Source: Gammaproteobacteria bacterium
GTDB lineage: Bacteria; Pseudomonadota; Gammaproteobacteria; Tenderiales; Tenderiaceae
Direction of reading: 5' to 3'
NCBI GenBank assembly: GCA_016200485.1
Contig: JACQEP010000007.1
Coordinates: forward strand, 1 to 48,652
DNA: 48,652 bases
Below are positions 6,731-14,831 of the stretch, in pieces. The position numbers and the translations under genes were made by a program. Below the pieces are notes generated by a model. It made no database searches and was not told where the DNA came from. It worked only from the letters and a program-made list of their open reading frames with translations. How positions within the stretch are numbered: position 1 is the first letter of the stretch; each line of letters opens with the position of its first letter.

Positions 6731-8251
6731 TCAAGCGCGCTTGAGAACCGTTTCGCCATTCTCGTTCGGCTTGCCTTCGGTCTGGGTGTGGCGTTTTTCC
6801 AGGCGGCGCAAAAATTCGCCGAGAATAATCTGGTAAAGCTGATCTTTGATAATAAGATCTTCTACCCCGCCATCGATATTCGGGTTATCGTTAACTTCAA
6901 TAACATAAACGCCCTTGTCGTTTTGCTTGATATCGACGCCATAGAGGCCATCGCCAATCAGGCTCGTGGCCTTAAGTGCAGTTTTAATTACGTCTTTCGG
7001 CACGTCTTCAACAGCGATAGTTTTGTATTGGCCTTCATAACGCTTGCCGCTCTCGGAATAACGCACGATTTGCCAATGCTTGCGCGACATAAAATATTTG
7101 CAGGCGAAAATGATTTTCTTGTTGAGCACGCCGATGCGCCAGTCAAATTCCGTGTACAGAAATTCCTGAGCTAAAATCAATTCCGATTCTTTAAACAGCC
7201 TCTGTGCAATCTGGTGGAATTGTTCTGAGTTCTCGACCTTGAACACACCTTGGGAAAAAGAACCGTCGGGCATTTTCAATACTAGCGGATAACCCAGCAT
7301 TTGCTCTGCGGCGGGGATATCGTTTTTACCGACGATGGCGGTTTTGGGCGCAGGGATGCGGTTTGCCTCCAGCAATTCCGCAAGATAAACCTTATTGGTG
7401 CAACGGAGGATGGACTGCGGATCGTCGATGACGACCATGCCTTCATTCTCGGCCTTTTTCGCGAAGCGATAGGTGTAGTGATTGATGCGCGTGGTGTCGC
7501 GAATAAACAAGGCATCATATTCGGCCAGTCGTGCATAATCCTTTTTCTCGATCAGATCGATGTCGATGCCCATGGTGCGGCCAACACGAACCAGCGCGTT
7601 AAGCGCACGCTTGTTGGAGGGTGGCTGCGGGTCTTCAGGGTTGACGAGAATCGCCATGTCGAAACGATATTGCTTTGGATTTTTCGGTCCGCGCCAGCGG
7701 CGCTTAAGGTAGCCGTTGATCGCGTCAATAAACTGCGGCCATTCTGTTTCGCTGAGTTTGTCGATGGAATCCGGTTTAATTTCGGAGATGAGCCACTTCT
7801 TCTGGTGGCTGAATGTGATGCGCAAAATCGGGTACGGAAACATTTCAAAGATCTGGCGCGTCAATTCACTCAAGGCCGGATAATGACAAACGCCAAAAAA
7901 AACCGTGATCTCGAATTCCTTGATCGTGACGTGAGCGGTAATTTTTTTAAATCCCTTTTGCACGGCTTCATCAAGATAAGGCGCCGCCAGGCTGTACATG
8001 GCCTTGCTGCTCAGATCGAGCATGGTTTTGACCGAGGGGATCACCTTGTGGTTACGCGCCTCGGCAAGCAGTGAGCTGTAATAAGCGACCGATAAATATT
8101 TGTAGCTGCGGCACAGGTTGATGACCTGCACGTTCTTGAGCTTGAAGTATTCTTCATTGGTGAGGTAATCGTCGGCATCGACGACGGGGCACGGCGCATC
8201 CGGGAAAGACCATTTCTTTTTATTTTCAACGACAATTAACTGCGATGTCAT
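6731..8251 (-). CDS. RimK-like ATP-grasp ligase with RLAN N-terminal domain
   Basis: A 506-aa protein with a RimK-like N-terminal (RLAN) domain over about residues 1-190 and a RimK-type ATP-grasp domain over about 290-490. In the latter, YPLVLKMPDGSFSQGVFKV gives the ATP-binding lysine and glycine-rich loop, and YVIEVNDNPNID gives Mg-binding acidic and Asn residues. RimK enzymes add glutamate or other amino acids to proteins or small molecules through an acyl phosphate. The substrate here is unknown. It lies 15 bases after the GNAT-C39 gene on the same strand, so the two are probably one operon. This pairing is, to my knowledge, seen in other proteobacteria without an established role. The final 20 residues are polar and may be disordered. 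Confidence 0.88.
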   Translation of the reverse strand: MTSQLIVVENKKKWSFPDAPCPVVDADDYLTNEEYFKLKNVQVINLCRSYKYLSVAYYSSLLAEARNHKVIPSVKTMLDLSSKAMYSLAAPYLDEAVQKGFKKITAHVTIKEFEITVFFGVCHYPALSELTRQIFEMFPYPILRITFSHQKKWLISEIKPDSIDKLSETEWPQFIDAINGYLKRRWRGPKNPKQYRFDMAILVNPEDPQPPSNKRALNALVRVGRTMGIDIDLIEKKDYARLAEYDALFIRDTTRINHYTYRFAKKAENEGMVVIDDPQSILRCTNKVYLAELLEANRIPAPKTAIVGKNDIPAAEQMLGYPLVLKMPDGSFSQGVFKVENSEQFHQIAQRLFKESELILAQEFLYTEFDWRIGVLNKKIIFACKYFMSRKHWQIVRYSESGKRYEGQYKTIAVEDVPKDVIKTALKATSLIGDGLYGVDIKQNDKGVYVIEVNDNPNIDGGVEDLIIKDQLYQIILGEFLRRLEKRHTQTEGKPNENGETVLKRA

Positions 8252-8266
8252 GGTCTGGATTCAGCC

Positions 8267-9385
8267 TCATTTCCGGTTGCGGGCCTTGCTCTTTTTCCGT
8301 GCATAAATGATCACGGCGGCGCGCTGGCCACTTTTGCCATAGCGTACCATACGTTCGAAGTCTTTGATGGGAATTGGCATGTTGATGCAATCGATCACGG
8401 CCTTGCCCTCGGGCTGATCGACGAAGGGGTCATGGACGTAAATAAAGCGGTCGTCGATGCCGGTGACCACTACCCAATGCGGGGACTTTTCGCCGCAGAA
8501 GCGATAGGAGCTGATCAGGATCAGCGGAATCCCCCCAGCGTTAAATTTTTTGCGCAGATCGGCCAATGCCAGCGGGTGGTACTGGATCGGCAGCCGATGA
8601 TGATGCGCTTCCTGGATAAAATCTTCGTTGACCAGGCGGATGACTTCTTTCTTTTCCTCGCTGCGTACCGAGTCGACGAGCAGGAATTCGGCCTCATTGA
8701 CGTAGATTTCGGCATCGAAACCGCGATGATACGCAGCCAGGGCCAGCCCAAACGGGCCGCAGCCGCCGAGGCCGGAGGTCATGAAAATGGTGGTCGATTC
8801 GCGCCAGACGCGCAATTCGAGCTGGCGGTTGATCTCCATTTTCGGGTCGAGGGTCACCATGGCCATTAATAACGCCGCCGGACCGCAGGTGAAGTAGAGC
8901 GTCTGCTGATAATAAGGTACGCGGGTGACGGCGGGCTGCACGCCCGCAGCCAGCGTTTTTTCAAAGCGCAGGGCATCGGCGTGGTCTTCGTAATAATCCT
9001 GATAGGTGCCGATCTGGCGGTAACCCAGCTTGCGGAACAGTGACAGCGAGCTGGTATTGTCGACGCGGACTTCCAGCCGCAAGTAGGCGCAATCGTTATC
9101 CAGCGCCACCTTCTCGGCGGCGGCAACCAGCACCTTGCCCAGTCCGCGCCGCGCATGTTCGAACAAGACGGCGATCGAGTACAGTCGCGCTAAAGACGTA
9201 CCGCCATGGAACAGCACCATGACGTAAGCGATCAGCTTGCCATTTTCTTCCGCCACCAGCGTTGCTGCGTGACCCTTGGTCAGCATGTAACGAAAACTGC
9301 GGCGTGACATGCGGTCCGTGGTAAAGCAACGATCTTCAATCTCGACCAGCGCCGAAATGTCGTCAAGTGTCGCGGGGCGGATCAT
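8267..9385 (-). CDS. GNAT acetyltransferase - C39-like peptidase fusion
   Basis: A 372-aa two-domain protein. Residues 1-146 form a GNAT acyltransferase: the acetyl-CoA loop is in EHARRGLGKVLVAAAE (about 76-91), with NTSSLSLFRKLGY (110-122) after it. Residues about 155-350 resemble C39 papain-like peptidases, with Q161 (oxyanion), C167 in FTCGPAALL, H303 in SPHWVVVTG and D319 in VHDPF. C39 peptidases usually cut after a double glycine in exported peptides, but no transporter is fused here. The protein may therefore process or transfer onto a cytoplasmic peptide. It is the first gene of a pair with the RimK-like ligase, which suggests a modify-and-ligate or modify-and-trim pathway. Substrate unknown. 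Confidence 0.88.
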   Translation of the reverse strand: MIRPATLDDISALVEIEDRCFTTDRMSRRSFRYMLTKGHAATLVAEENGKLIAYVMVLFHGGTSLARLYSIAVLFEHARRGLGKVLVAAAEKVALDNDCAYLRLEVRVDNTSSLSLFRKLGYRQIGTYQDYYEDHADALRFEKTLAAGVQPAVTRVPYYQQTLYFTCGPAALLMAMVTLDPKMEINRQLELRVWRESTTIFMTSGLGGCGPFGLALAAYHRGFDAEIYVNEAEFLLVDSVRSEEKKEVIRLVNEDFIQEAHHHRLPIQYHPLALADLRKKFNAGGIPLILISSYRFCGEKSPHWVVVTGIDDRFIYVHDPFVDQPEGKAVIDCINMPIPIKDFERMVRYGKSGQRAAVIIYARKKSKARNRK

Positions 9386-9467
9386 TGAGGCTCCGAAAGG
9401 GCGATAGAAACGAGTAACTTAGCATATTAAGTGCCGGATACAGCCGGTCGGGAAACAAAAAATCATT

Positions 9468-9552
9468 CACCACAGAGGCACAGAAGGCACAGAGGTTTTG
9501 AAGGGGGCTTGAATGGTTGGCGCTTTCGCTGTGTACTCCGTGTCTCTGTGGT
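9468..9552. repeat. MITE-like inverted repeat, copy 1
   Basis: Starts CACCACAGAGGCACAGA and ends CGTGTCTCTGTGGT, with about 25-base terminal inverted repeats around a short centre. Related copies lie at 20947-21083 and 22773-22885. It sits between the divergent GNAT-C39 and argE genes. Confidence 0.85.
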
Positions 9553-9605
9553 AAATAATCGAAAAAATCTTGCTGCTGCCTCACGCTACAGCGCACAATA
9601 ATCAA

Positions 9606-10766
9606 ATGATTACGTCCACCCCCAATCTCAAAACCATGCTCCAGCAGCTGATTGCCACGCCGTCGATGAGCAGCGTGAGTCCCGAGTTCGATACCAGTAA
9701 CCGCGCCGTCATCGACCTGCTCGCCGGGTGGCTGGAAGATGCCGGATTCGCAGTCGAAGTCACGCCCCTGCCCCGCCAGCCACACAAGGCCAATCTCCTT
9801 GCCCGCTATGGCCGGGTGGATGAGCGCAGTCAGGGCCTGATGTTCGCCGGCCACACCGATACCGTGCCCTACGATGCTCATAGCTGGCATCACGATCCGT
9901 TCGTGCTCACCGAGGCCAACAACCGGCTTTATGGTTTGGGCGCGGCGGATATGAAGAGTTTTTTTGCGCTGGCGATTGAGGCGGCGCGCCGCTTTCGGCC
10001 GGAGCAACTTAAACAACCGCTGTTTATACTCGCCACTGCCGACGAAGAAAGCTCGATGGACGGCGCGCAATTGCTGGTCGAGCGCGGTTGTCCGCATGTG
10101 CGTTATGCCGTCATCGGCGAGCCCACCGGCCTGCGCCCCGTCAACGCCCACAAAGGCATCATGATGGAAGCGATCCGCCTCACCGGTCGCAGCGGTCATT
10201 CCAGCAATCCCGCGCTTGGCGTCAACGCCATCGAGGCAATGCATAAAGTCATGGCTGATCTCATGCAGTGGCGCGGTGAACTGCAAGCCAAACACCGCGA
10301 TCCGCGTTTTGCCGTGCCGGTGCCCACGCTCAATCTCGGCTACATCCATGGCGGCGATAATCCGAACCGGATTTGCGAACAGGCGGAATTGCATTTCGAT
10401 CTGCGGCCGATTCCGGGCATGGATCTCGACGACTTGCGCAAAGTGATTCAAGGCCGCATGCACACCTTGTTCAAAAATAGCGCGGTGCGCTGGGAAATGT
10501 TTTCACTGTGCCAAGGCACGCAACCGATGCACACCAGCGAACAATCGCCCATCGTCACCGCCGCCGAACATCACTGTCATCACAAAGCCGAAGCCGTCGC
10601 CTTCTGCACCGAAGGCCCCTACCTCACCCAAGTTGGCATCGACACTATCATCCTCGGTCCCGGCGATATCGCGCAGGCGCATCAGCCGGATGAGTTTCTG
10701 GCGCTGGATAAAATCGAACCGGCGGTGGAGTTGTTGGCAAGATTGGTTAGGAAGTTTTGTTTGTGA
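9606..10766 (+). CDS. argE: Acetylornithine deacetylase ArgE
   Basis: Removes the acetyl group from N-acetylornithine to give ornithine in arginine biosynthesis; cytoplasmic, M20 metallopeptidase family. Visible landmarks are H83 in AGHTDTVPY, D115 in GAADMKSFF, catalytic E147 and metal-binding E148 in ATADEESS, GEPTGL near 172, the dimerisation-domain signature GRSGHSSNP, and the final metal histidine in AHQPDE. With the ATG at 9606 the protein is 386 aa, close to the family norm. The open frame extends 12 codons further upstream, but that part shows no similarity. The start region overlaps no repeat, yet a MITE ends 53 bases before it, so the promoter may lie in or at the repeat. Confidence 0.95.
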   Translation: MITSTPNLKTMLQQLIATPSMSSVSPEFDTSNRAVIDLLAGWLEDAGFAVEVTPLPRQPHKANLLARYGRVDERSQGLMFAGHTDTVPYDAHSWHHDPFVLTEANNRLYGLGAADMKSFFALAIEAARRFRPEQLKQPLFILATADEESSMDGAQLLVERGCPHVRYAVIGEPTGLRPVNAHKGIMMEAIRLTGRSGHSSNPALGVNAIEAMHKVMADLMQWRGELQAKHRDPRFAVPVPTLNLGYIHGGDNPNRICEQAELHFDLRPIPGMDLDDLRKVIQGRMHTLFKNSAVRWEMFSLCQGTQPMHTSEQSPIVTAAEHHCHHKAEAVAFCTEGPYLTQVGIDTIILGPGDIAQAHQPDEFLALDKIEPAVELLARLVRKFCL

Positions 10767-10780
10767 AAAAATCGAAAATC

Positions 10781-10800
10781 CAACGCAAAGGCGCGGAGAA
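10781..10800. repeat. Half of a second repeat family
   Basis: CAACGCAAAGGCGCGGAG matches the complement of the element at 21893-21925. Only one arm is recognised here, so it may be an eroded copy. Confidence 0.5.
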
Positions 10801-10913
10801 GAACAAACAATTAGGAAAGATTCCCTTTTTTTCTCCGGAATCACTCCACGGTGTTACCGTCTTATAATTATGCTTATTGCCTAGAGGAGAGCAACTGGGC
10901 CATAATCAATCTC

Positions 10914-11162
10914 ATGAATTCAATGTCAAAATTGGCCTTTAATATAGATGAACCGTTTGAGCATCTTCCACATGCTCCGATCGTGGAAGCTGTCATTGAC
11001 ATCCGGTCTCGAGCGGCAGTGGTACTGGAAGAAACCGCTTTAAGAACCCAGCTGGAAACCAAACTTGGCGGCTACCAGTTTCTTGATTCGATTCAGAACA
11101 TTCAACACCAAGTAAATTTTCAAAACGGTGCGCCAGTTAATCAGGAGATTCAGCTAGCGTAG
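10914..11162 (+). pseudogene. Truncated TIGR04255-like gene
   Basis: About 82 aa remain, beginning MNSMSKLAFNIDEPFEHL. The stretch HLPHAPIVEAVIDIRSRA resembles the N-terminus of the TIGR04255 family, proteins usually of about 250-270 aa with unknown function. The frame ends in TAG inside the stem of a palindromic repeat (11160-11193), so the repeat appears to mark the point where the rest was lost. The frame opens 21 codons further upstream, but those codons look random. The family call rests on a short motif only. Confidence 0.55.
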
Positions 11163-11193
11163 CCTGGGTTTCGCTCTCGCTCAACCCAGGCTA
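11160..11193. repeat. Palindromic repeat ending the truncated gene
   Basis: TAGCCTGGGTT (11160-11170) and AACCCAGGCTA (11183-11193) form an 11-bp stem around a 12-base loop. It resembles common intergenic repeats of the form GTAGCCTGGGTT...AACCCAGGCTAC. It could also stop transcription of the lipoprotein operon that ends at 11213 on the other strand. Confidence 0.7.
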
Positions 11194-11212
11194 CATGCTA
11201 CATTTATTTAAA

Positions 11213-12229
11213 TCATGGAGCCGGGGCAAAGCTCAGCAAGGTCGCCCGCAATTCGCGTTGAAGCGTTTCGTTAATAGTATCCGTTAAACGTTGGCGGGCG
11301 CGCTCTTCAGTAGTCGAAGAAACTTTAAACGGCCAGCGTTGCACGCCCAGGCTTTTACCGTTTTTATCCAATAAATTCACTTCTACGGTGCCGCGTTGCC
11401 AGTTCCAGCCGCTTTCGCGCAGCGGTGGATCGAGTTTGGCGGCGGCGGTTAAACGATAGTCCGCTTTATCCGCATCGCTGACGGTAAAACCGGCGGCGGC
11501 AGTGGCCCCGCCCAAGATTTTTGGTAATTCAACAATGCTGTTGTCGGTTGTGCTGGTGGCGATAGTGACTTTGCTGAGCAACGCATCGCGGGTACGCACC
11601 AATTCTGCAAGCGATAAACGTGGTGGTATACCTTGACCGCTCGGATCGGCAACGCGCAACGAGGCTTGCACTGCAATACGATTCTGTTGAGCCTCTATCG
11701 CTTGTTGCACGCGGGCCGCTTTATAAAGCGGCTGCGACTCAACATTTGCCTGCTCCAGATGGTGGTTGGCAGAGTCATCGAGCGCCGCGATCTCTTGCTC
11801 GAACTGGCGTCGCGCTTTGTCGCGTTGCAATACGGCCAGCGCATGCTCTTGATTGCGTGCCGCATCGTGCCACAGTTCGGCGATCTCTACGCCCTGCAAG
11901 CTGCGCGAAGTATGCGCCAGCAGGCTGCGCGAAACCTGTTGCTCTAAAGATTGTGTGATGAGATCGCCTTGCGTAGTTTGTTCAAAGTGTTGGCTTTGCT
12001 GCGCCTGCTCCTGAATGGCGACCTCGAATTGTTTGGCGAGGTCAGCGCGGGCGCGATCCTGGGCATCGGTGACGGCGGGTGCGGTGCCGCGGCCAGTCAG
12101 ATAACGATCGTTGGGGTACTTCACGCTAACACCGTTAATCCAATCGGGAGCCGTGTCACGATCCGGCATGCCACTACATGCAGTAAGCGTTGCGCCCATA
12201 ACAATCACAGCAAATAAACGATGGTTCAT
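11213..12229 (-). CDS. LPP20-like lipoprotein, last gene of the lipoprotein operon
   Basis: A 338-aa outer-membrane or periplasmic lipoprotein. The lipobox is LTAC with Cys18. The segment PDWINGVSVKYPNDRYLTGRG, followed by a helix of the DAQDRARADLAKQF type, is the LPP20-domain signature, also seen in the first gene of the operon. The C-terminal part (about 200-338) is an added domain with repeated beta segments. It overlaps the upstream gene by 4 bases (ATGA), which indicates translational coupling. The function is not known; LPP20 proteins are named after a Helicobacter antigen. Confidence 0.82.
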   Translation of the reverse strand: MNHRLFAVIVMGATLTACSGMPDRDTAPDWINGVSVKYPNDRYLTGRGTAPAVTDAQDRARADLAKQFEVAIQEQAQQSQHFEQTTQGDLITQSLEQQVSRSLLAHTSRSLQGVEIAELWHDAARNQEHALAVLQRDKARRQFEQEIAALDDSANHHLEQANVESQPLYKAARVQQAIEAQQNRIAVQASLRVADPSGQGIPPRLSLAELVRTRDALLSKVTIATSTTDNSIVELPKILGGATAAAGFTVSDADKADYRLTAAAKLDPPLRESGWNWQRGTVEVNLLDKNGKSLGVQRWPFKVSSTTEERARQRLTDTINETLQRELRATLLSFAPAP

Positions 12230-13503
12230 TGCGATGCCCTCCGTATCAAGGATCGCGAAGCTGGCCAGTGCCAGGAGACAAAACGCTTTTTACCGGCAGC
12301 GATCTCGATATCATGCCATGTATGTTCGCCGCTAGTACCTTCCAGAGTTACGGTTAAGTCCTGTTTGCCGGGCGCGAGACGCATGCGGCCAATCAGAATT
12401 TGTTGCGGCAGCGTATACCAGGCGCGGGTGTCGGCCTGTTCGCTGACAAATCCGGCAATGTTCGCCACCATGCCGACGAGAGCGTTGTTCTTGCCCAGTT
12501 CATCCACGGTTTTACTTTTGACAGCAACGCGGGCGATGGTGCGAGCGATGATTTTCGGCATTTCAGCATCAAGTGCTGCCTTGGCATGACGGTCGAGCTG
12601 ATCACTTAATTCCGTGTTAGCCGTTGTTGTGCCAACCGCAAGCTGTGCACCATGGGCGGCAGGTTCGCGCTCTTCATAAAAAGGGATCGCAATGCGATAT
12701 AACTTGCCGCTCATCGGATCTTGCACGTTAAGCGAGGTTTCGTGTTTGCGCGGTACTAGACCATTAAAAATGATTAAGATCAGCTCGCCTTGTTCTTTAA
12801 CCTGTTTCTGTGTTGGCCACTCAGTCAACGAGAATTCTTCTTGCAGCTTTTTATTCTCATCCGTAAGTTTCAAGTATTGGGTGAGGCGTAACAAATCCAG
12901 TTGCAGCGCCAACGGTACGGTAAATCCATTGGCCTTATACGCCTCATAAGATTTGCGATAGGATATCAACGCATCGTCATATTCATTCCGCGCTTCAAAA
13001 ACCAAGCCAGCGAGATAACGGGCAAACGGAACTTCTTTATCGGGCATCTTATCCTTGAGCAAGACATCCAGTTGCAGGGCTTCAACGCGGGCGTCATCCA
13101 GCTTACCCAGCTCAAGATAGTTAAGGATCTTGACGCAATGCAGCATTACCAGTTCGAACGGCGGCGGTGAATAACTGCGCATGATGTCATTGATCGACGA
13201 AGCGGCGGCTTGTTCGCGGAGGCTGATGGCGTCCAGTTGCTCAGCAATCCCTTTCGCCTCTTCCAGCGTTGTGTTACTGCTTTCGAATTGGCCCTGCATG
13301 CGTAATAACATGCCCTTATCCAATAGTTGCAAACCGCGATTGCGATCACTGACCTGCCGCTGTTCCAATACCGATAACGCCTGTTCCGGTTGTTGCGCCA
13401 GCAATAATTTCTCCACCGGGTCTTCGGTGAAGCGCACAGCAGCGCACCCGCTCAGCAACAAGCTGGCGGCGACGCCCAGCGCAATCGCACGAACTACAGC
13501 CAC
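12226..13503 (-). CDS. COG3014-like lipoprotein with TPR-like repeats
   Basis: A 425-aa lipoprotein with lipobox LLSGC (Cys20). The N-terminal half is helical, with TPR-like units at about 28-200 (for example PEQALSVLEQRQVSDRNRGL). The C-terminal half is predicted beta-rich. The pattern resembles COG3014, a family of uncharacterised lipoproteins encoded beside lpoB-like genes. It overlaps the downstream LPP20-like gene by 4 bases and follows the lpoB-like gene by 3 bases, so the four genes form one transcript. The likely role is at the outer membrane with the LpoB-like protein, inferred from context only. Confidence 0.78.
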   Translation of the reverse strand: MAVVRAIALGVAASLLLSGCAAVRFTEDPVEKLLLAQQPEQALSVLEQRQVSDRNRGLQLLDKGMLLRMQGQFESSNTTLEEAKGIAEQLDAISLREQAAASSINDIMRSYSPPPFELVMLHCVKILNYLELGKLDDARVEALQLDVLLKDKMPDKEVPFARYLAGLVFEARNEYDDALISYRKSYEAYKANGFTVPLALQLDLLRLTQYLKLTDENKKLQEEFSLTEWPTQKQVKEQGELILIIFNGLVPRKHETSLNVQDPMSGKLYRIAIPFYEEREPAAHGAQLAVGTTTANTELSDQLDRHAKAALDAEMPKIIARTIARVAVKSKTVDELGKNNALVGMVANIAGFVSEQADTRAWYTLPQQILIGRMRLAPGKQDLTVTLEGTSGEHTWHDIEIAAGKKRFVSWHWPASRSLIRRASQ

Positions 13504-13506
13504 AAA

Positions 13507-14115
13507 CTACCAGCGGAACTTGGGCTTCGTTACAAATTTCTTGATCTTCTTCTGACCAACCCACACCTTGCGGTTATCAGCCATGCTGATGAGTGTCAGA
13601 TCAATCTGGTAATAACGGACTTGCTCGCGGCCTTCGGTGTCGAGGATGGTGTTGATCGTACCCTTGAGCATGAAATCGGCGCCGATCTCTTGACCCATGG
13701 CTTTGCGCGTAACATCGCTGGCATGTAGTTCCTGATCCTTGCGTTCTTCACGTACTTCTCCGCGTTCGGTCTTGGAGGCGACAAATTCAACTTTTCCTGA
13801 ATTAATAAGTTCACGCTCCATGTCGCCGACAAAGGTATTAACGTTAATATGTTCGTGGCTCAGATTGCTCACCTCACCGACGATGACGGCGGGCTGCTTA
13901 TGCTTCGCACCCGTGTATTCGCCGAGCCAGGCACGCGATAACACATCGCGAATCATTTCTTCAGAGACCAGGCGCGAATCGGTATCGTTCCATTCGCCGC
14001 TCAGATCTTTGGCTTCTGACACGTCCATGCGCTCGACGCTGGTGGAACAGCCGGTCAATATGCCGCCAATGATTAATGCGCTGCTGATAGTGATTACGGA
14101 AAAAACCTTATTCAT
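13507..14115 (-). CDS. LpoB-like penicillin-binding protein activator
   Basis: A 202-aa lipoprotein with lipobox ILTGC (Cys23). The C-terminal domain (about 55-190) follows the LpoB pattern: AVIVGEVSNLSHEHINVNTF, then ELINSGKVEFVAS, then GADFMLKGTINTI and YYQIDLTLISMADNRKVWVGQKKIKK. In E. coli, LpoB reaches from the outer membrane to activate PBP1b. This copy lacks a long proline-rich linker, and it sits in a lipoprotein operon and not beside a PBP gene. It may therefore serve a related but distinct partner. It overlaps the upstream gene by 4 bases. Confidence 0.82.
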   Translation of the reverse strand: MNKVFSVITISSALIIGGILTGCSTSVERMDVSEAKDLSGEWNDTDSRLVSEEMIRDVLSRAWLGEYTGAKHKQPAVIVGEVSNLSHEHINVNTFVGDMERELINSGKVEFVASKTERGEVREERKDQELHASDVTRKAMGQEIGADFMLKGTINTILDTEGREQVRYYQIDLTLISMADNRKVWVGQKKIKKFVTKPKFRW

Positions 14116-14678
14116 TTCTTGTCTCCTGCCAAGCGGTCAAAAATAGTGTCACCTTCACGCGTCAAATGGTCGCGCAGCCCCTGGTTCATTTCCTGTACCT
14201 TCTCCAACGTGTCTTTTACCTGTTTCATATCCAGTTCGGCGATGGAATACACAATATTGGTTTTTTTGTCGCGCCAGCGGCCGATGACCTTGGCGCCAGT
14301 AAGATTAACGCGACTCAGATTTGCGATATCACGCGAAACGGATTGCTGGGTGATGGTTGCGCCGCCGCTGGTGGCCGCTGTCGTATAGTCCTTGGACGCG
14401 ACATCAAGGTACGAACTTAAAATCCGTGCCAGCTCGGCACGTGCGCGGTCATCCGCGGTCGAGAGTTGCAAAGCATCATCGCCCATGGCTGGCGCCTGAC
14501 CGACGCCATGAAACAGTCGTCCGCCCTTGTCATTAAGCATTTGGGTGCCTTCATTGACCCAGTCCGGCGCGCCTTTGATATGCAAATCACTTTCGACTTT
14601 GGTTTTGCCAGCGCAGCCGGCCAAAGCCAGTACCACTACCGTCATCGCCAAAACAGTTTTGCTCAGGAACTTTGTCAT
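14112..14678 (-). CDS. LPP20 family lipoprotein, first gene of the operon
   Basis: A 188-aa lipoprotein with lipobox LALAGC (Cys22). The LPP20 domain begins at APDWVNEGTQML and continues through GRLFHGVGQAP and the helix STADDRARAELARILSSYLDV. It ends with beta segments such as GAKVIGRWRDKKTNIVYSIAELDM and a charged helix. It is the first of four genes read on the - strand down to 11213, with 4-base overlaps between genes 1-2 and 3-4. No promoter was recognised in the 150 bases before it, which also hold a REP-like hairpin and the divergent ATPase promoter. Confidence 0.82.
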   Translation of the reverse strand: MTKFLSKTVLAMTVVVLALAGCAGKTKVESDLHIKGAPDWVNEGTQMLNDKGGRLFHGVGQAPAMGDDALQLSTADDRARAELARILSSYLDVASKDYTTAATSGGATITQQSVSRDIANLSRVNLTGAKVIGRWRDKKTNIVYSIAELDMKQVKDTLEKVQEMNQGLRDHLTREGDTIFDRLAGDKK

Positions 14679-14706
14679 GATCGTATCCTCATCCGGATGT
14701 TAAATG

Positions 14707-14734
14707 GTAGGGACGATTCATGAATCGCCCCTAC
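14707..14734. repeat. REP-like palindrome
   Basis: GTAGGGACGATTCA and TGAATCGCCCCTAC pair over 14 positions with one mismatch. Same family as 36098-36127 and related to 4405-4433. Confidence 0.75.
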
Positions 14735-14780
14735 GATGCATCGTTGTGTTATCAATAACTATACAATAATTTCAGGAAGG

Positions 14781-14807
14781 TTGTGGTCTATGCTATTCAA
14801 ATATAAT
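14781..14807 (+). promoter_or_regulatory. Probable sigma70 promoter of the P-type ATPase gene
   Basis: TTGTGG (14781-14786) and TATAAT (14802-14807) with a 15-base spacer, 25 bases before the start codon. The spacer is short but the -10 box is perfect. Confidence 0.5.
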
Positions 14808-14831
14808 GAGCCCTTATTCTAAGGATAGACC

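Noticed and set aside
7301-8074. 257-aa + strand frame opposite the RimK-like gene
   Set aside because: Shadow frame; the - strand shows the ATP-grasp motifs.
9363-10463. Long open frame of 366 aa on the - strand opposite argE
   Set aside because: It lies antisense to a gene with all ArgE motifs, and its composition (many His, Arg, Gly) is that of a shadow frame.
10851-10913. Upstream extension of the TIGR04255-like frame
   Set aside because: The first 21 codons do not resemble the family and follow directly from repeat-like sequence.
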